Source: Sulfitobacter sp. (GTDB taxonomy: Bacteria > Pseudomonadota > Alphaproteobacteria > Rhodobacterales > Rhodobacteraceae). From it: a stretch of DNA of 47,311 nt. Positions 8,088 to 16,834 of this stretch are shown piece after piece. Under the pieces are notes generated by a model. That model was not told where the DNA came from and did no database searches. It saw only the letters and a list, made by a program, of their open reading frames with translations. A program made the translations under genes and the position numbers. The stretch lies in the NCBI GenBank assembly GCA_013002405.1, contig JABDKA010000062.1:1-47311 (forward strand), read 5' to 3'. Positions within the stretch are counted from its first letter, which is position 1; each line of letters starts with the position of its first letter.

Positions 8088-8397
8088 GGGAGCTGGCCAA
8101 ACAGCGGACCTGTCCCACGACCTGACGGTCCGGCGGCACGATCGTCACTCAGCAAGGTTTCAGCGCTTTCTTTGGGGATAAGATCAAGGTGTGGTCCAGT
8201 GCCTACTGCGGGAATGACGTCTGCAAGCATCGCCCCGCAGCTCCTCCTGTGCAGGTTCCACCATATTGGCCCCCAATGCAAAGCGGGAATGCCTTTGGCG
8301 TCACCATTGGCGGGCCAAGCTGTTGGAACTATTGGTTCGAGCCGACAGGCCTGCGGCTCGGAACGGGCGCTTCCCCTCAATCCGACAAGGTTTGTCT
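8088..8397. other. Intergenic stretch without a convincing gene
   Basis: 310 bases between two minus-strand genes. A minus-strand frame from a TTG at 8401 to 8084 would exactly bridge the neighbours with 4-base overlaps at both ends. Its product is rich in Gly/Pro/Arg with no hydrophobic or domain pattern, so I treat it as chance. No terminator or clear regulatory repeat is seen. Confidence 0.4.
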
Positions 8398-9249
8398 TCA
8401 AGCAGTCCGGTACAGTCCCGGAACAAGACCTTCTGCCAGCGCTTTCAAAGCCTCGGGAGAGGTTCCAGCTTTTTGCACCGGCCCGTACTGCACAGTGTAG
8501 TTGCCGCCCAGCTTGGCCAACAACTCCGACACGTACCGCAGCGATGCTACCGTGCGCCCGAAATCGTCGTTTCCGCCACTGAGCAACCGCGCCAGCGCCC
8601 TTGTCCGGTAGTAGTGCCTTGAGTTCCGCATATCGGCCGAAGCCGGGACGATCGGGGCCCCGGTGGCAGCGGAGATTCGGGTGATGCCCCGCCGCCAGGG
8701 CGGCTCGACCAGCAGACCGTCCTTCATGTAAGGCACACGGCCCGACCCGAAGACCAAAAGCGCGCCGCCATCTTCCAGATGGGCCTGCATCCCGGCGCGG
8801 GTCTGGCGGGCGGTCAGAACCTTGTCCTTGCGGTCAAGATCGACGGCAACGATACGCTCGGGCCCCAGAAACCGCTCGGCCTCCCGGTTGGCCACCACCT
8901 TCAGATCCGGCCTGTGTTCCTGAAGGGCCCCGGCGTGGGCGATGAAATCGAAGGTGCCGATCGGGTGGGTCGAACCGATCACCACAGGGCCCTGTGCCGG
9001 AATATTTTCAAGACCGTAGGAGGTGATCCGAGTGCCCCCCTTCATCTCAAGCAGGGCCTGAACCAGCTCGGTCCCGGTGCGGCCATCGAGTGCGATCAGC
9101 ACTTCTTCGGTTTCGCGCAGCGCAAAAAACGCCTGGCCGGTTGCCCCGCGGCTGAAAAGATCGACGGTGGACATCAAAAGCCGCAGTGCCCTCAGGCGCA
9201 GATCGGCCCCCTCCGCGATGCGCAGCCGCGCGCGGAGGAGGTCATCCAT
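8398..9249 (-). CDS. Lysophospholipid acyltransferase-like (LPLAT fold) protein
   Basis: About 283 residues. The core motif VIGSTHPIGTFDFI at about residues 91-104 matches the HPxGxxD variant of the acyltransferase motif, and LLVFGSGRVPYMKDG is the later FPEGxR-type block in altered form. LPLAT enzymes move fatty-acyl chains onto lysophospholipids or related acceptors at the inner membrane. There is no obvious membrane span, so peripheral attachment is likely. The start is uncertain: ATG at 9249 has a weak GAGAAAG upstream, while ATG at 9312 would add 21 basic residues and has only a short-spaced AAGG. Replacement of Glu-Gly by Gly-Ser-Gly in the second block suggests an unusual acceptor. Confidence 0.72.
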   Translation of the reverse strand: MDDLLRARLRIAEGADLRLRALRLLMSTVDLFSRGATGQAFFALRETEEVLIALDGRTGTELVQALLEMKGGTRITSYGLENIPAQGPVVIGSTHPIGTFDFIAHAGALQEHRPDLKVVANREAERFLGPERIVAVDLDRKDKVLTARQTRAGMQAHLEDGGALLVFGSGRVPYMKDGLLVEPPWRRGITRISAATGAPIVPASADMRNSRHYYRTRALARLLSGGNDDFGRTVASLRYVSELLAKLGGNYTVQYGPVQKAGTSPEALKALAEGLVPGLYRTA

Positions 9250-9445
9250 CGGGTTTTCTTTCTCAGGCCTGATCAAGGTGCGTCTTTCGACTTCTGTTCG
9301 GTGCCGTGCCATGTCGCCTTCGGCTGCAGAGTGGCGCTGATCCGCAGCCCCCGCCGGAAGACACCGGGGCGTGGGACAGGGGTATGGACCAAATCGAACT
9401 TACTTGCATGGCCGATAGGGTTTACAACGTTGGCATGTTAATGTC

Positions 9446-10396
9446 ATGTACGACCCGATCAGCAAGCCTTGGGATGGCGCCATGAACCCCGCCGCGGCCG
9501 GGATCGACGAAGTGGTTCTGAACTTCTCGCCGACGAACCTGCAGGTCCTCAACGCGGTCCTTGCGGTTGTGATGTTCTCCATCGCCATCGACCTCAGGCC
9601 CGAGGATTTCAAAAGACTGGGCCGTGCGCCAAAGCCGTTGCTGACGGGGCTTTTTTCGCAATTCGTGGTCCTGCCCGCGCTCACCTTCCTGCTGATCCTC
9701 GCGACCGCGCCGCCGCCCTCCATCGCGCTGGGCCTGATCCTTGTCTCCGCCTGCCCCGGTGGGAACATCTCCAACTTTATCACCCACCGTGCGGGCGGCA
9801 ATGCGGCGCTCTCGGTCTCCATGACAGCCTTTGCCACGGTCGCCGCGATCTTTCTCACGCCTTTCAACATCGCCTTCTGGGGCAGGCTTTACCGCCCCAC
9901 CCGGGAGATCCTGCAGAACACCTCCATCGATCCCGTTTCCGTGGCAATCACGGTGGGGCTGATGCTGGTCCTGCCGCTCTGCCTGGGCATGGCGCTGAAC
10001 AGTCGGAGGCCCGATATCACCACACGGCTTCGCACGCCGCTTCAATACCTGTCGATGGGCATATTCATCGCCTTCATCCTTTTGGCGTTGGCGGCGAACT
10101 GGGCTCTGTTCCTGCAATTCGCCGGGGCTGTGGCGGCCCTGGTTTTCGTTCACAACGGTCTCGCACTGATCGGCGGATATGCCACAGCCACGATCACGGG
10201 GCTATCGGCCTTCGACCGCCGCGCCGTGATGATCGAGACGGGCATTCAGAACTCCGGCCTTGGATTGATCCTGATCTTCGGATTCTTCAGCGGGCTGGGT
10301 GGCATGGCCGTGGTGGCGGCCTTCTGGGGTATCTGGCACGTGGTCACAGGAATTGCCCTGGCCGGCCTGATGGCGCGGACAAAGGCGGCGAGATGA
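9446..10396 (+). CDS. Bile acid:sodium symporter (BASS) family transporter
   Basis: 316 residues with nine to ten hydrophobic segments. The BASS signature VSACPGGNISNFITHRAGG near residues 108-126 and the N-terminal VVMFSIAIDL block are clear. BASS proteins are Na+-coupled importers of organic anions such as sterols, pyruvate or pantoate; the substrate here is unknown. The ATG at 9446 has no good ribosome site; an internal ATG at 9482 would remove 12 residues and leave the fold intact. It is divergent to the acyltransferase gene across about 200 bases. The following enzyme gene starts 79 bases downstream on the same strand. Confidence 0.9.
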   Translation: MYDPISKPWDGAMNPAAAGIDEVVLNFSPTNLQVLNAVLAVVMFSIAIDLRPEDFKRLGRAPKPLLTGLFSQFVVLPALTFLLILATAPPPSIALGLILVSACPGGNISNFITHRAGGNAALSVSMTAFATVAAIFLTPFNIAFWGRLYRPTREILQNTSIDPVSVAITVGLMLVLPLCLGMALNSRRPDITTRLRTPLQYLSMGIFIAFILLALAANWALFLQFAGAVAALVFVHNGLALIGGYATATITGLSAFDRRAVMIETGIQNSGLGLILIFGFFSGLGGMAVVAAFWGIWHVVTGIALAGLMARTKAAR

Positions 10397-10475
10397 TCGG
10401 ATCTGCCGCTGCCGTCGCATTCGGTTGGCCGACGCATTTGACTTCGCCGCTACACCTTCTGAACCGGATCCGCTG

Positions 10476-11396
10476 ATGCGTGTCGCGACGCTGAATGTGC
10501 AAAACCTCAGGCTGCGGAAGAAGGACGGTGAATTCCGGCTGCACGGCGCCTGGGATGGGGACAGTCCCGAGGGCGACGCACTGGACCCGATCGACCGAAG
10601 GCTGACCGCCGAACTCCTTGCCGAACTGGATGCGGACGTGATCGCGCTGCAGGAGGTCTTCGATCTCGACACGCTCAATTATTTCCATCAGGAATTCCTC
10701 CTTCCAACAGGAACGGCGCCCTATCCCTATCGCCTCTGCATTCCAGGCAACGATGGTCGGGGCCTTGACGTTGCCGTGATGTCCCGCCTTTCAGTGGAAG
10801 CCGTCCAAAGTCATGCCTCCTTAACACCCGCCGAACTGCGTGTTGAGGTGCCCGAGGGTGTCGCACCCGATCTCCCCATCTTTCGGCGCGATTGCCTGAT
10901 GGTGAGGCTCGGTGCGCTGACCCTCTTCGTTTGCCACTTCAAGTCACCTTACCCAAATGCTGAGAAGGCCTGGACCACGCGCAGGCTTGAGGCCCTCGCA
11001 ACACGCAAATTGATCGAGCGTCGTTTTCAGGATCCGCAGCAGGACATCTGGCTCATCCTCGGCGATCTGAATGAGCCGCGTGCCTCTGAAAAGGTCAAAG
11101 AACGCGCGACCCAGCCGCTGGTAGAGGATTTTTCGGTGGATCTGATGCAGCGCGTACCGGAGGCGGAGCGTTGGACCTACTTCGACGCCCATTCAGGGCT
11201 CTATCACTGCCCCGATGCGATGCTCGCCTCGCCCGCGCTGGCCCGGCAATATCCCGAGGCGAGGCCATTCATCATTCGCAAAGGGTTAGGCCGTGAGGCG
11301 TCGCGGTTCGCAGGGTCCCGCCTTTCCCGTGTCGGACGTCACCGGCCCCACGCGAGCGATCATGCGGCGGTGAAGATTGATTTTCCCGACCTTTGA
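10476..11396 (+). CDS. Endonuclease/exonuclease/phosphatase (EEP) family protein
   Basis: 306 residues with the ordered EEP motifs: RVATLNVQNL at the N-terminus (metal-site Asn), VIALQEVFDLDTL (catalytic Glu), GLDVAVMSRL, FVCHFKSP, LILGDLNEP (Asp-x-Asn) and the C-terminal ASDHAAVKI (Asp-His). The family hydrolyses phosphodiesters or phosphomonoesters in nucleic acids, lipids or nucleotides, using Mg2+. There is no signal peptide, so it is probably cytoplasmic. The ATG at 10476 is chosen because the core motif starts at once; an upstream TTG at 10425 gives 17 residues of poor composition. It converges with the SLC13 permease gene, with only 10 bases between stop codons. Confidence 0.88.
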   Translation: MRVATLNVQNLRLRKKDGEFRLHGAWDGDSPEGDALDPIDRRLTAELLAELDADVIALQEVFDLDTLNYFHQEFLLPTGTAPYPYRLCIPGNDGRGLDVAVMSRLSVEAVQSHASLTPAELRVEVPEGVAPDLPIFRRDCLMVRLGALTLFVCHFKSPYPNAEKAWTTRRLEALATRKLIERRFQDPQQDIWLILGDLNEPRASEKVKERATQPLVEDFSVDLMQRVPEAERWTYFDAHSGLYHCPDAMLASPALARQYPEARPFIIRKGLGREASRFAGSRLSRVGRHRPHASDHAAVKIDFPDL

Positions 11397-11406
11397 GGTG
11401 CTGCAC

Positions 11407-12792
11407 CTACCCAAGTACCAGAGGCCCAAGCACGCTAGTCAACGCAACGGTGACAAGGATTGCGACCGGGTCCAGAAGCGCGCCTGCACGCAACATATTG
11501 GACCGTGTCACCGCCGGATTGGCAAAGACGATTGCATTGGGCGGCGTGGCGACGGGCAGCATGAAACCGATGGAGGCGGCGAGTGCTATGGGCAACATGA
11601 AAGCAACCGGATCAGTATCGAGCCCGGTCGCCATCCCTCCCGCGATGGGCAGGAAGATCGCGGCCATGGCGGTGTTGCTTGCCAGTTCACCCACATAGAC
11701 GATCAGGGCCGCGACGATCAGAAGAACGGTCAGTCGGGGCCAATCTGCAATCAGTTGAACGCCCCCGCCGATCCAGGCGGCCAGATCAGATTGTTGCAGA
11801 ATGCCGGCCAGCGCCAGCCCACCGCCGAAAAGGATCAGAACATCCCATCGCAGGGAGACCGCCGTATCCCAATCAAGCAGGCGGCCGCCCTTGCCATCGG
11901 GAAGGACAAAAAGGGTGAGGGCAGCGATCATAGCGATGCCTGCATCGGAGACCGAGACCATCGGGAAAAGCGTATCGATCACTGGCCGGAAGAGCCAGGC
12001 CAGGGCCGTAAGACCGGCCACGATCGCAACCCGGCGTTCTGGTGGTTCCATCCCGGCCTGTTCGTGTCTGTAGCTCAGATCCAACGGAACGCGGCTAAAC
12101 CTCGGGGATATCCAAGCAAGCATCAACCAGGCAACTAGCAAAAGGACCAGCGCGACCGGGATGCCGACGGCGGCCCATTGGGCAAAACCCACGTTCACCC
12201 CGTAGGCCTCACTGACGTAGGCGGCAAAAATGGCGTTGGGCGGTGTGCCGATCAGCGATCCCATACCGCCGATGGTGGCGGCGAAAGCAACGCCGAGCAT
12301 GAGCGCCGCGCGGAAATCGGCTTGGTTGGACTGTGAACTGGCAATGGCCGCGGCGATGGGGGCCACCACCATCGCAGAGGCCGTGTTGCTGATCCACAGA
12401 CTGAGGAAAGCGGTCGTCAGCATGATGGCCCCCAGAATGCGCTGCGGACTGGTGCCAGCGAATCCCAGAAGCAGACCAGCGATACGCCTGTGCAAAAAGG
12501 ATCGCTCAATCGCCTTGGCGATCAGGAACCCACCGAGGAACAGAATGACAAGGGGGTCGCTGTAGGACCGGGCGACAGTCTCCAGCTCGGCAAGCCCCAG
12601 GAGGGGGGCCACGGCCAGCGGCAAGAGCGCGGTCGCGGGCAGCGGCAAGGCCTCCGTCAACCACCAGAGCGCCATGGCCAGAGTCAGGCCAAGGGCAAGC
12701 CAGGCTGGATCGGACATGGCCCCAGGTGTGGGAAGGACACAGGGCGCGGCCAGCAGCAGCAATCCGGCAATGATGAGAGGGTTCAACTTCAT
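11407..12792 (-). CDS. SLC13/DASS family sodium-coupled anion permease
   Basis: 461 residues with about eleven hydrophobic segments. Both DASS sodium/substrate signatures are visible: SNTASAMVV near residue 135 with a following GGMGSLIGTPPNAIF, and the repeat-2 counterpart SNTAMAAIFLP near residue 370 with MLPVATPPNAIVFAN. The family imports C4-dicarboxylates, citrate or sulfate with Na+ at the inner membrane. The SNT/TPPN pairs and size favour a carboxylate transporter. It is followed by a 28-base gap from the upstream phosphoribosyltransferase gene on the same strand, suggesting co-transcription, though no functional link is obvious. Confidence 0.93.
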   Translation of the reverse strand: MKLNPLIIAGLLLLAAPCVLPTPGAMSDPAWLALGLTLAMALWWLTEALPLPATALLPLAVAPLLGLAELETVARSYSDPLVILFLGGFLIAKAIERSFLHRRIAGLLLGFAGTSPQRILGAIMLTTAFLSLWISNTASAMVVAPIAAAIASSQSNQADFRAALMLGVAFAATIGGMGSLIGTPPNAIFAAYVSEAYGVNVGFAQWAAVGIPVALVLLLVAWLMLAWISPRFSRVPLDLSYRHEQAGMEPPERRVAIVAGLTALAWLFRPVIDTLFPMVSVSDAGIAMIAALTLFVLPDGKGGRLLDWDTAVSLRWDVLILFGGGLALAGILQQSDLAAWIGGGVQLIADWPRLTVLLIVAALIVYVGELASNTAMAAIFLPIAGGMATGLDTDPVAFMLPIALAASIGFMLPVATPPNAIVFANPAVTRSNMLRAGALLDPVAILVTVALTSVLGPLVLG

Positions 12793-12820
12793 TGGGTAAG
12801 ATCAGAGGGGGAAAAACCTT

Positions 12821-13486
12821 TCAGGTTTCTTCCGTCCAGCCCTCCCGCAAGAGGCCAACGGTCTCATCGTCACTGAGCTGGTGAAAATCATCGTAGAAGG
12901 CGCCGACGCCGTAGAACTCCCGGGAGGGGTTCAGACATATGACCAGATCGGCCAACGAGGCGAATTCCGTAGCAACTTCAGCCGGGGCCACGGGGACGGC
13001 TACGCAGGTTTTCGCGGCACCCTGACGCTTGATTGAGAGCAGTGCCGCCTTCATTGTCGCACCCGTTGCCAGCCCGTCATCCACGATCACGGCCGTGCGC
13101 CCCGAAGGCGAGACCTGCGCACGGTCACCCATATAGCGCGCGCGCCGACGCTCCAACTCCTCCAGTGCCCCGGCGCGCGCCTCTTCCAGGTAGGCGGCAT
13201 CGGCGGCCGAATTGCGTCGGATTTCCTCGTTGATCACTGTTTGAGGGTCTTCACCGTCGACGATTGCGCCAAGGGCCAGTTCGGGCTGGTAGGGCGCACC
13301 GATCTTGCGCACCAGGATCATGTCGAGCGGCGCCTTAAGTGCCCGCGCCACTTCAAGCGCGACCGGCACGCCGCCGCGGGGCAGGGCGTAGACGACAGGC
13401 CGCTCAAGCGCCATTTCCGCCAACCGCTCTCCCAGGGCGCGGCCGGCTTCGGCGCGATCCGCAAACCTCATTTCAAGCAGGCTCAT
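12821..13486 (-). CDS. Phosphoribosyltransferase family protein
   Basis: 221 residues. The PRPP-binding loop VIVDDGLATGATM lies at about residues 133-145, and the N-terminal pyrophosphate loop region VYALPRGGVPVALEVA at about 32-47. This arrangement (PRGGVPV ... DDGLATGAT) is typical of the stand-alone predicted phosphoribosyltransferases often encoded with alpha/beta hydrolase or erythromycin-esterase-like proteins. The true substrate of this subgroup is unknown; it is not an obvious purine or pyrimidine salvage enzyme. It is preceded by 170 bases with no gene and probably forms a unit with the SLC13 gene 28 bases downstream. Confidence 0.88.
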   Translation of the reverse strand: MSLLEMRFADRAEAGRALGERLAEMALERPVVYALPRGGVPVALEVARALKAPLDMILVRKIGAPYQPELALGAIVDGEDPQTVINEEIRRNSAADAAYLEEARAGALEELERRRARYMGDRAQVSPSGRTAVIVDDGLATGATMKAALLSIKRQGAAKTCVAVPVAPAEVATEFASLADLVICLNPSREFYGVGAFYDDFHQLSDDETVGLLREGWTEET

Positions 13487-13659
13487 TTCTCAGGCCTCCT
13501 GTCAAAGCGCCCCCGCGCGTCGGGCGCACCCCCGGGCCCGGACGGGCGTTACGATGGTTCAATTCCTGCCATGGCGCGCGCAAGGGGGACTTGATCTCGG
13601 TCATGTCATGTACGCATTTTATCACGGATGTCCAAGGTGGCGGCACTGGTGCTGCAGGA

Positions 13660-14766
13660 TCAGAATTTCCGGCGCAAGTCCATTGCCTGACGCAACCGGG
13701 ACTTTGCCAGCGCGTTCGCGGCCGCGTGTGGTGCGATTCCCTGATCCCGCACCCGTGTCAGGACTTCGCGGGTGTTAAGCGCGATCTTCTCGGCGATCGT
13801 TGCCAAGGCCTGTGCCTGCGTACCGCCGTGATACTCGACCGAAGCGCAGATAACCCCACCGGCATTGGCGATGAAATCGGGGATCAGCAAGACCCCTCGG
13901 GCATGCAATTCTGCCTGGGCCGCCTCGGTCGTGGGGATGTTGGCCCCCTCCACGATCAGCCGGGCCTTGATCGCACCGACATTGTTACTGTTGATGACGT
14001 CAGGTCGGGCGGCCGGGACAAGGATGTCGCACTCTGACGTGATCACCGCCTCCTGTCTGGCAACCCGAGCATGGGGATAGTCGATCACGCCTTGTCCGCC
14101 GGATTTGATCGCATCAAGGCGCGAAAGGTCAAAGCCATCGGTGCTGATGGCGGTGCCGCGCGAATCCGCTACGGCGACAATCCTGGCCCCCTTCTCCGCA
14201 AGGAACCGGGCCGCGTGGCGGCCCACCGCGCCGTAGCCCTGAATCGCGACGCGCGCGCCCTTCAGGCGCACACCGCCGAAGGATTCCGCCACCTCCGCAG
14301 CAATCGCGACGCCAAAGCCGGTCGCGCCGATCTCATCCAGGGGAATACCGCCGACCACGCGGGGAAGGCCCACTGCGCGGCCGATCTCGTCGTGGACCCA
14401 GGCCATGCAGACCTCATTGGTCCCCATGTCGGGGCCGGGAATGTAGTCCTCCAATTGGGCGATGGCCCGGGCGAAGGCGCGGATCAGTCTTTCCTTTTCG
14501 GACAGGGGCAGGGCCGGGTCACCGAAAATGACCGACTTTCCGCCGCCATGGGGCAGGCCCGCGGCAGAGTTCTTGCTGGTCATGGCCCGCGCAAGGCGGG
14601 CGCACTCCTCAAGCGTGACGTCAGGGGCCATACGGACGCCGCCGATCGAAGGCCCCATGGCCGTGTTGTCGATGACCACGATGGCCTGCAACCCCACGGC
14701 AGCCTCGCTGATGTGCACCACCTTTTCGGGCCCGAGTGGATCGGCCAGGTCGAATGGGCCTGTCAT
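13660..14766 (-). CDS. Leu/Phe/Val dehydrogenase family enzyme
   Basis: 368 residues. Catalytic motifs of amino-acid dehydrogenases are visible: K65 in MTSKNSAAG, K77 in LPHGGGKSVI, PGPDMGTNE near 124-132, and a Rossmann dinucleotide loop RVAIQGYGAVGRHAARFL near 178-195. A conserved FIANAGGVICASVEY block follows near residues 310-324. Such enzymes deaminate Leu/Val/Ile (or Phe) with NAD+ to the 2-keto acid. Its start codon overlaps the stop of the E2 gene by 4 bases (ATGA). As last gene of the branched-chain keto acid dehydrogenase operon it supplies the keto acids, so branched-chain substrates are more likely than Glu. Cytoplasmic. Confidence 0.9.
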   Translation of the reverse strand: MTGPFDLADPLGPEKVVHISEAAVGLQAIVVIDNTAMGPSIGGVRMAPDVTLEECARLARAMTSKNSAAGLPHGGGKSVIFGDPALPLSEKERLIRAFARAIAQLEDYIPGPDMGTNEVCMAWVHDEIGRAVGLPRVVGGIPLDEIGATGFGVAIAAEVAESFGGVRLKGARVAIQGYGAVGRHAARFLAEKGARIVAVADSRGTAISTDGFDLSRLDAIKSGGQGVIDYPHARVARQEAVITSECDILVPAARPDVINSNNVGAIKARLIVEGANIPTTEAAQAELHARGVLLIPDFIANAGGVICASVEYHGGTQAQALATIAEKIALNTREVLTRVRDQGIAPHAAANALAKSRLRQAMDLRRKF

Positions 14767-15857
14767 GCCTCACCTCCCTCTGGTCCAGTTGGTCTTTGCA
14801 GATGCTCGCGCAGGGCCGTCAGGAATCGCGCCGCCTCTCCTCCGGTGACCGCCCTGTGATCAAAGGTCAGGGACAGGGGCAGAATGCGGTGGGCCTCGGG
14901 CTTCCCTTCGACCAGAACGGCCTGCTCCGAGATACGTCCCGCTCCTACGATAGCCACCTGCGGGGGGGAGACCACGAGCGCCGCGAAGGCACCGCCGATG
15001 GGGCCGAAATTCGACAGGCTGATCGTCGCGTGCCGCATGTCCTCGGGTGAAATCGATCTGTCACGGACCGCGGCTTTGGCCCATTCGATCTGCGCATCGA
15101 TGTCTGTAGTGTTCTGCAGATCGCGCAGCACCGGTGTGAATAGGCCGTCCGGGGTGTCAACCGCGAGGGTCAGGTCGACACGGTCATGCAACTGTCGCCG
15201 CTGCCCATCAAACCAGGCATTTAATGCGGGTTCCATCCCACAGGCAGCGACCATCGCCTGGATCAACCGAACTGTCGGGTTTTCCGAACTGGACCAGGCG
15301 GAAATGTCGGCGGTGTCCGTGACTGTGGCGGGCACCACCACAGCGTGCGAGCGTGTCATCGCCCGGGCCATCGCGCGCCGCACGCCGCGCAACGCCACCC
15401 CGGCAACCCCCTGTGCCGCCGCCTCCACATCGCGGGTCAGGATCGCACCCTCCGGACCGCTGCCCACCAGCGTGGCCAGATCGACGCCCTTTTCGCCGGC
15501 CAGCCGTCTCACCGACGGTGTCGCCTTTACCCCGGTTCGCGGCGCGGGCTGGGGAGGCGCGGCTTTCTGCACATCGGGCTTTTTGTCAAGCTGGCCGACA
15601 ATCGCGCCACTATCCTTCGCCTGCCCTGTATCTATCTCAACCAACGCGGCACCGATTTTCACGATGTCGCCCTCGGCCGCGATCAAGCGGGCGATGGTGC
15701 CGGAATAGGGTGCCGGGATCTCGACCACGGCCTTGTCCGTCTCCACCGAAACAAGCGGCTGGTCGGCGACCACATGGTCCCCTTCGGTCACGTGCCAGGT
15801 GACGATTTCGGCGTCCTGCAGGCCCTCGCCAAGGTCGGGAAGCGTAAATTCGGTCAT
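14763..15857 (-). CDS. 2-oxo acid dehydrogenase E2 (dihydrolipoamide acyltransferase)
   Basis: 364 residues with one lipoyl domain (about 1-78; lipoylated Lys42 in VETDKAVVE), a Pro/Ala linker, a peripheral-subunit-binding domain (about 112-148, ATPSVRRLAGEKGVDLATL) and a catalytic domain ending DHRAVTGGEAARFL. E2 passes the acyl group from E1 to CoA and forms the core of the complex. The usual active-site HRxxDG reads HRAVTG, with Thr in the Asp position; this variant is seen in some branched-chain E2 proteins. Its start overlaps the E1 beta stop by 4 bases and its stop overlaps the next start. No E3 (lipoamide dehydrogenase) gene is in the window. Confidence 0.92.
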   Translation of the reverse strand: MTEFTLPDLGEGLQDAEIVTWHVTEGDHVVADQPLVSVETDKAVVEIPAPYSGTIARLIAAEGDIVKIGAALVEIDTGQAKDSGAIVGQLDKKPDVQKAAPPQPAPRTGVKATPSVRRLAGEKGVDLATLVGSGPEGAILTRDVEAAAQGVAGVALRGVRRAMARAMTRSHAVVVPATVTDTADISAWSSSENPTVRLIQAMVAACGMEPALNAWFDGQRRQLHDRVDLTLAVDTPDGLFTPVLRDLQNTTDIDAQIEWAKAAVRDRSISPEDMRHATISLSNFGPIGGAFAALVVSPPQVAIVGAGRISEQAVLVEGKPEAHRILPLSLTFDHRAVTGGEAARFLTALREHLQRPTGPEGGEA

Positions 15858-16834
15858 GCGAACTCCATCATGTCATGGGCCGCTCGCAGGATGCGCCCGA
15901 CGGAAGGCATGTAGCGATCCTCAAGCCGGAGATAGGGCATCACCGTGTCGTACCCGGTGACCCGACGCACCGGCGCAAGCAGGCTGGTCAGGCAATGCTC
16001 CGCCAGATCGGCAGCAATCTCGGCCCCGAGCCCCGCTGTCAAAGGAGCCTCGTGCACGATCAAGCAGCGACCGGTTTTTTCGACGGACGCGCGGATGGTG
16101 CGCCGGTCAATCGGTTTGAGGGATGAGAGGTCGATCACCTCAGCCTCGATCCCTTCACCCGCCAGCGCCTCTGCCGCTGCATGGGTTTCTTTCAACATCG
16201 CGCCCCAGCTGACCAGCGTCAGGTCCCCACCTTCCCGCAGGCGGGCCGCGTCGCCGATGGGCAGGGCGGCACCATCATCGACCACCGGCTCAGAGGTCGC
16301 GCGGTAAAGCCGCTTGGGTTCCAGAAACACCACCGGGTCGGGATCCTGGATTGCGGCCAGCAGCAAGCCGTACGCGCGGGCCGGGGTGCTTGGGACCACC
16401 ACACGCAGCCCCGGAATATGGGCAAGCATCGCCTCCATGCTCTCGGAATGATGCTCCGGTGCGCCGATGCCGCCGCCGAAGGGCGCGCGCAGGACCATGG
16501 GGCAGCTCAGCCGCCCACGGGTGCGGTTGCGCAGCCGGGCGGCATGGTTCGCAAGCTGGTCGATGGCCGAATAGAGAAAGCCCATGAACTGAATTTCGGC
16601 CACCGGCTTCAGCCCCTGCGTCGCGGCACCCACTGCCATGCCCGCGATCACTGTTTCGCTCAGCGGTGTATCACGCACTCGGGCCGAACCGTAGCGCTGG
16701 ATCAAGCCGTCCGTGGCGCGAAAGACGCCCCCGTCAATGCCGATATCCTCGCCAAAGAGCACCACGTCGGGATCCTCCTCAAGGGCGCGGGACAGGGCCA
16801 TCCGGATGGCTTCGATCATGTTCAGGTCAGTCAT
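15854..16834 (-). CDS. 2-oxo acid dehydrogenase E1 beta subunit
   Basis: 326 residues beginning MTDLNMIEAIRMALSRALEEDP, the normal start and length for E1 beta. Visible blocks include VVLFGEDIGIDGGVFRATDGL, FMGFLYSAIDQLANHAARLR, RAPFGGGIGAPEHHSESMEAM (His residues of the active site) and HEAPLTAGLGAEIAADL. With E1 alpha it decarboxylates a branched-chain 2-oxo acid using thiamin diphosphate and acylates the lipoyl arm of E2. The start at 16834 overlaps the E1 alpha stop by 8 bases; longer readings upstream run inside the alpha gene and are excluded. Expression is expected to be coupled to its neighbours. Confidence 0.94.
   Translation of the reverse strand: MTDLNMIEAIRMALSRALEEDPDVVLFGEDIGIDGGVFRATDGLIQRYGSARVRDTPLSETVIAGMAVGAATQGLKPVAEIQFMGFLYSAIDQLANHAARLRNRTRGRLSCPMVLRAPFGGGIGAPEHHSESMEAMLAHIPGLRVVVPSTPARAYGLLLAAIQDPDPVVFLEPKRLYRATSEPVVDDGAALPIGDAARLREGGDLTLVSWGAMLKETHAAAEALAGEGIEAEVIDLSSLKPIDRRTIRASVEKTGRCLIVHEAPLTAGLGAEIAADLAEHCLTSLLAPVRRVTGYDTVMPYLRLEDRYMPSVGRILRAAHDMMEFA

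Noticed and set aside
8084-8401. A 105-codon minus-strand frame bridging the EamA and acyltransferase genes
   Set aside because: Starts with TTG, composition is not protein-like, and it has no ribosome site.
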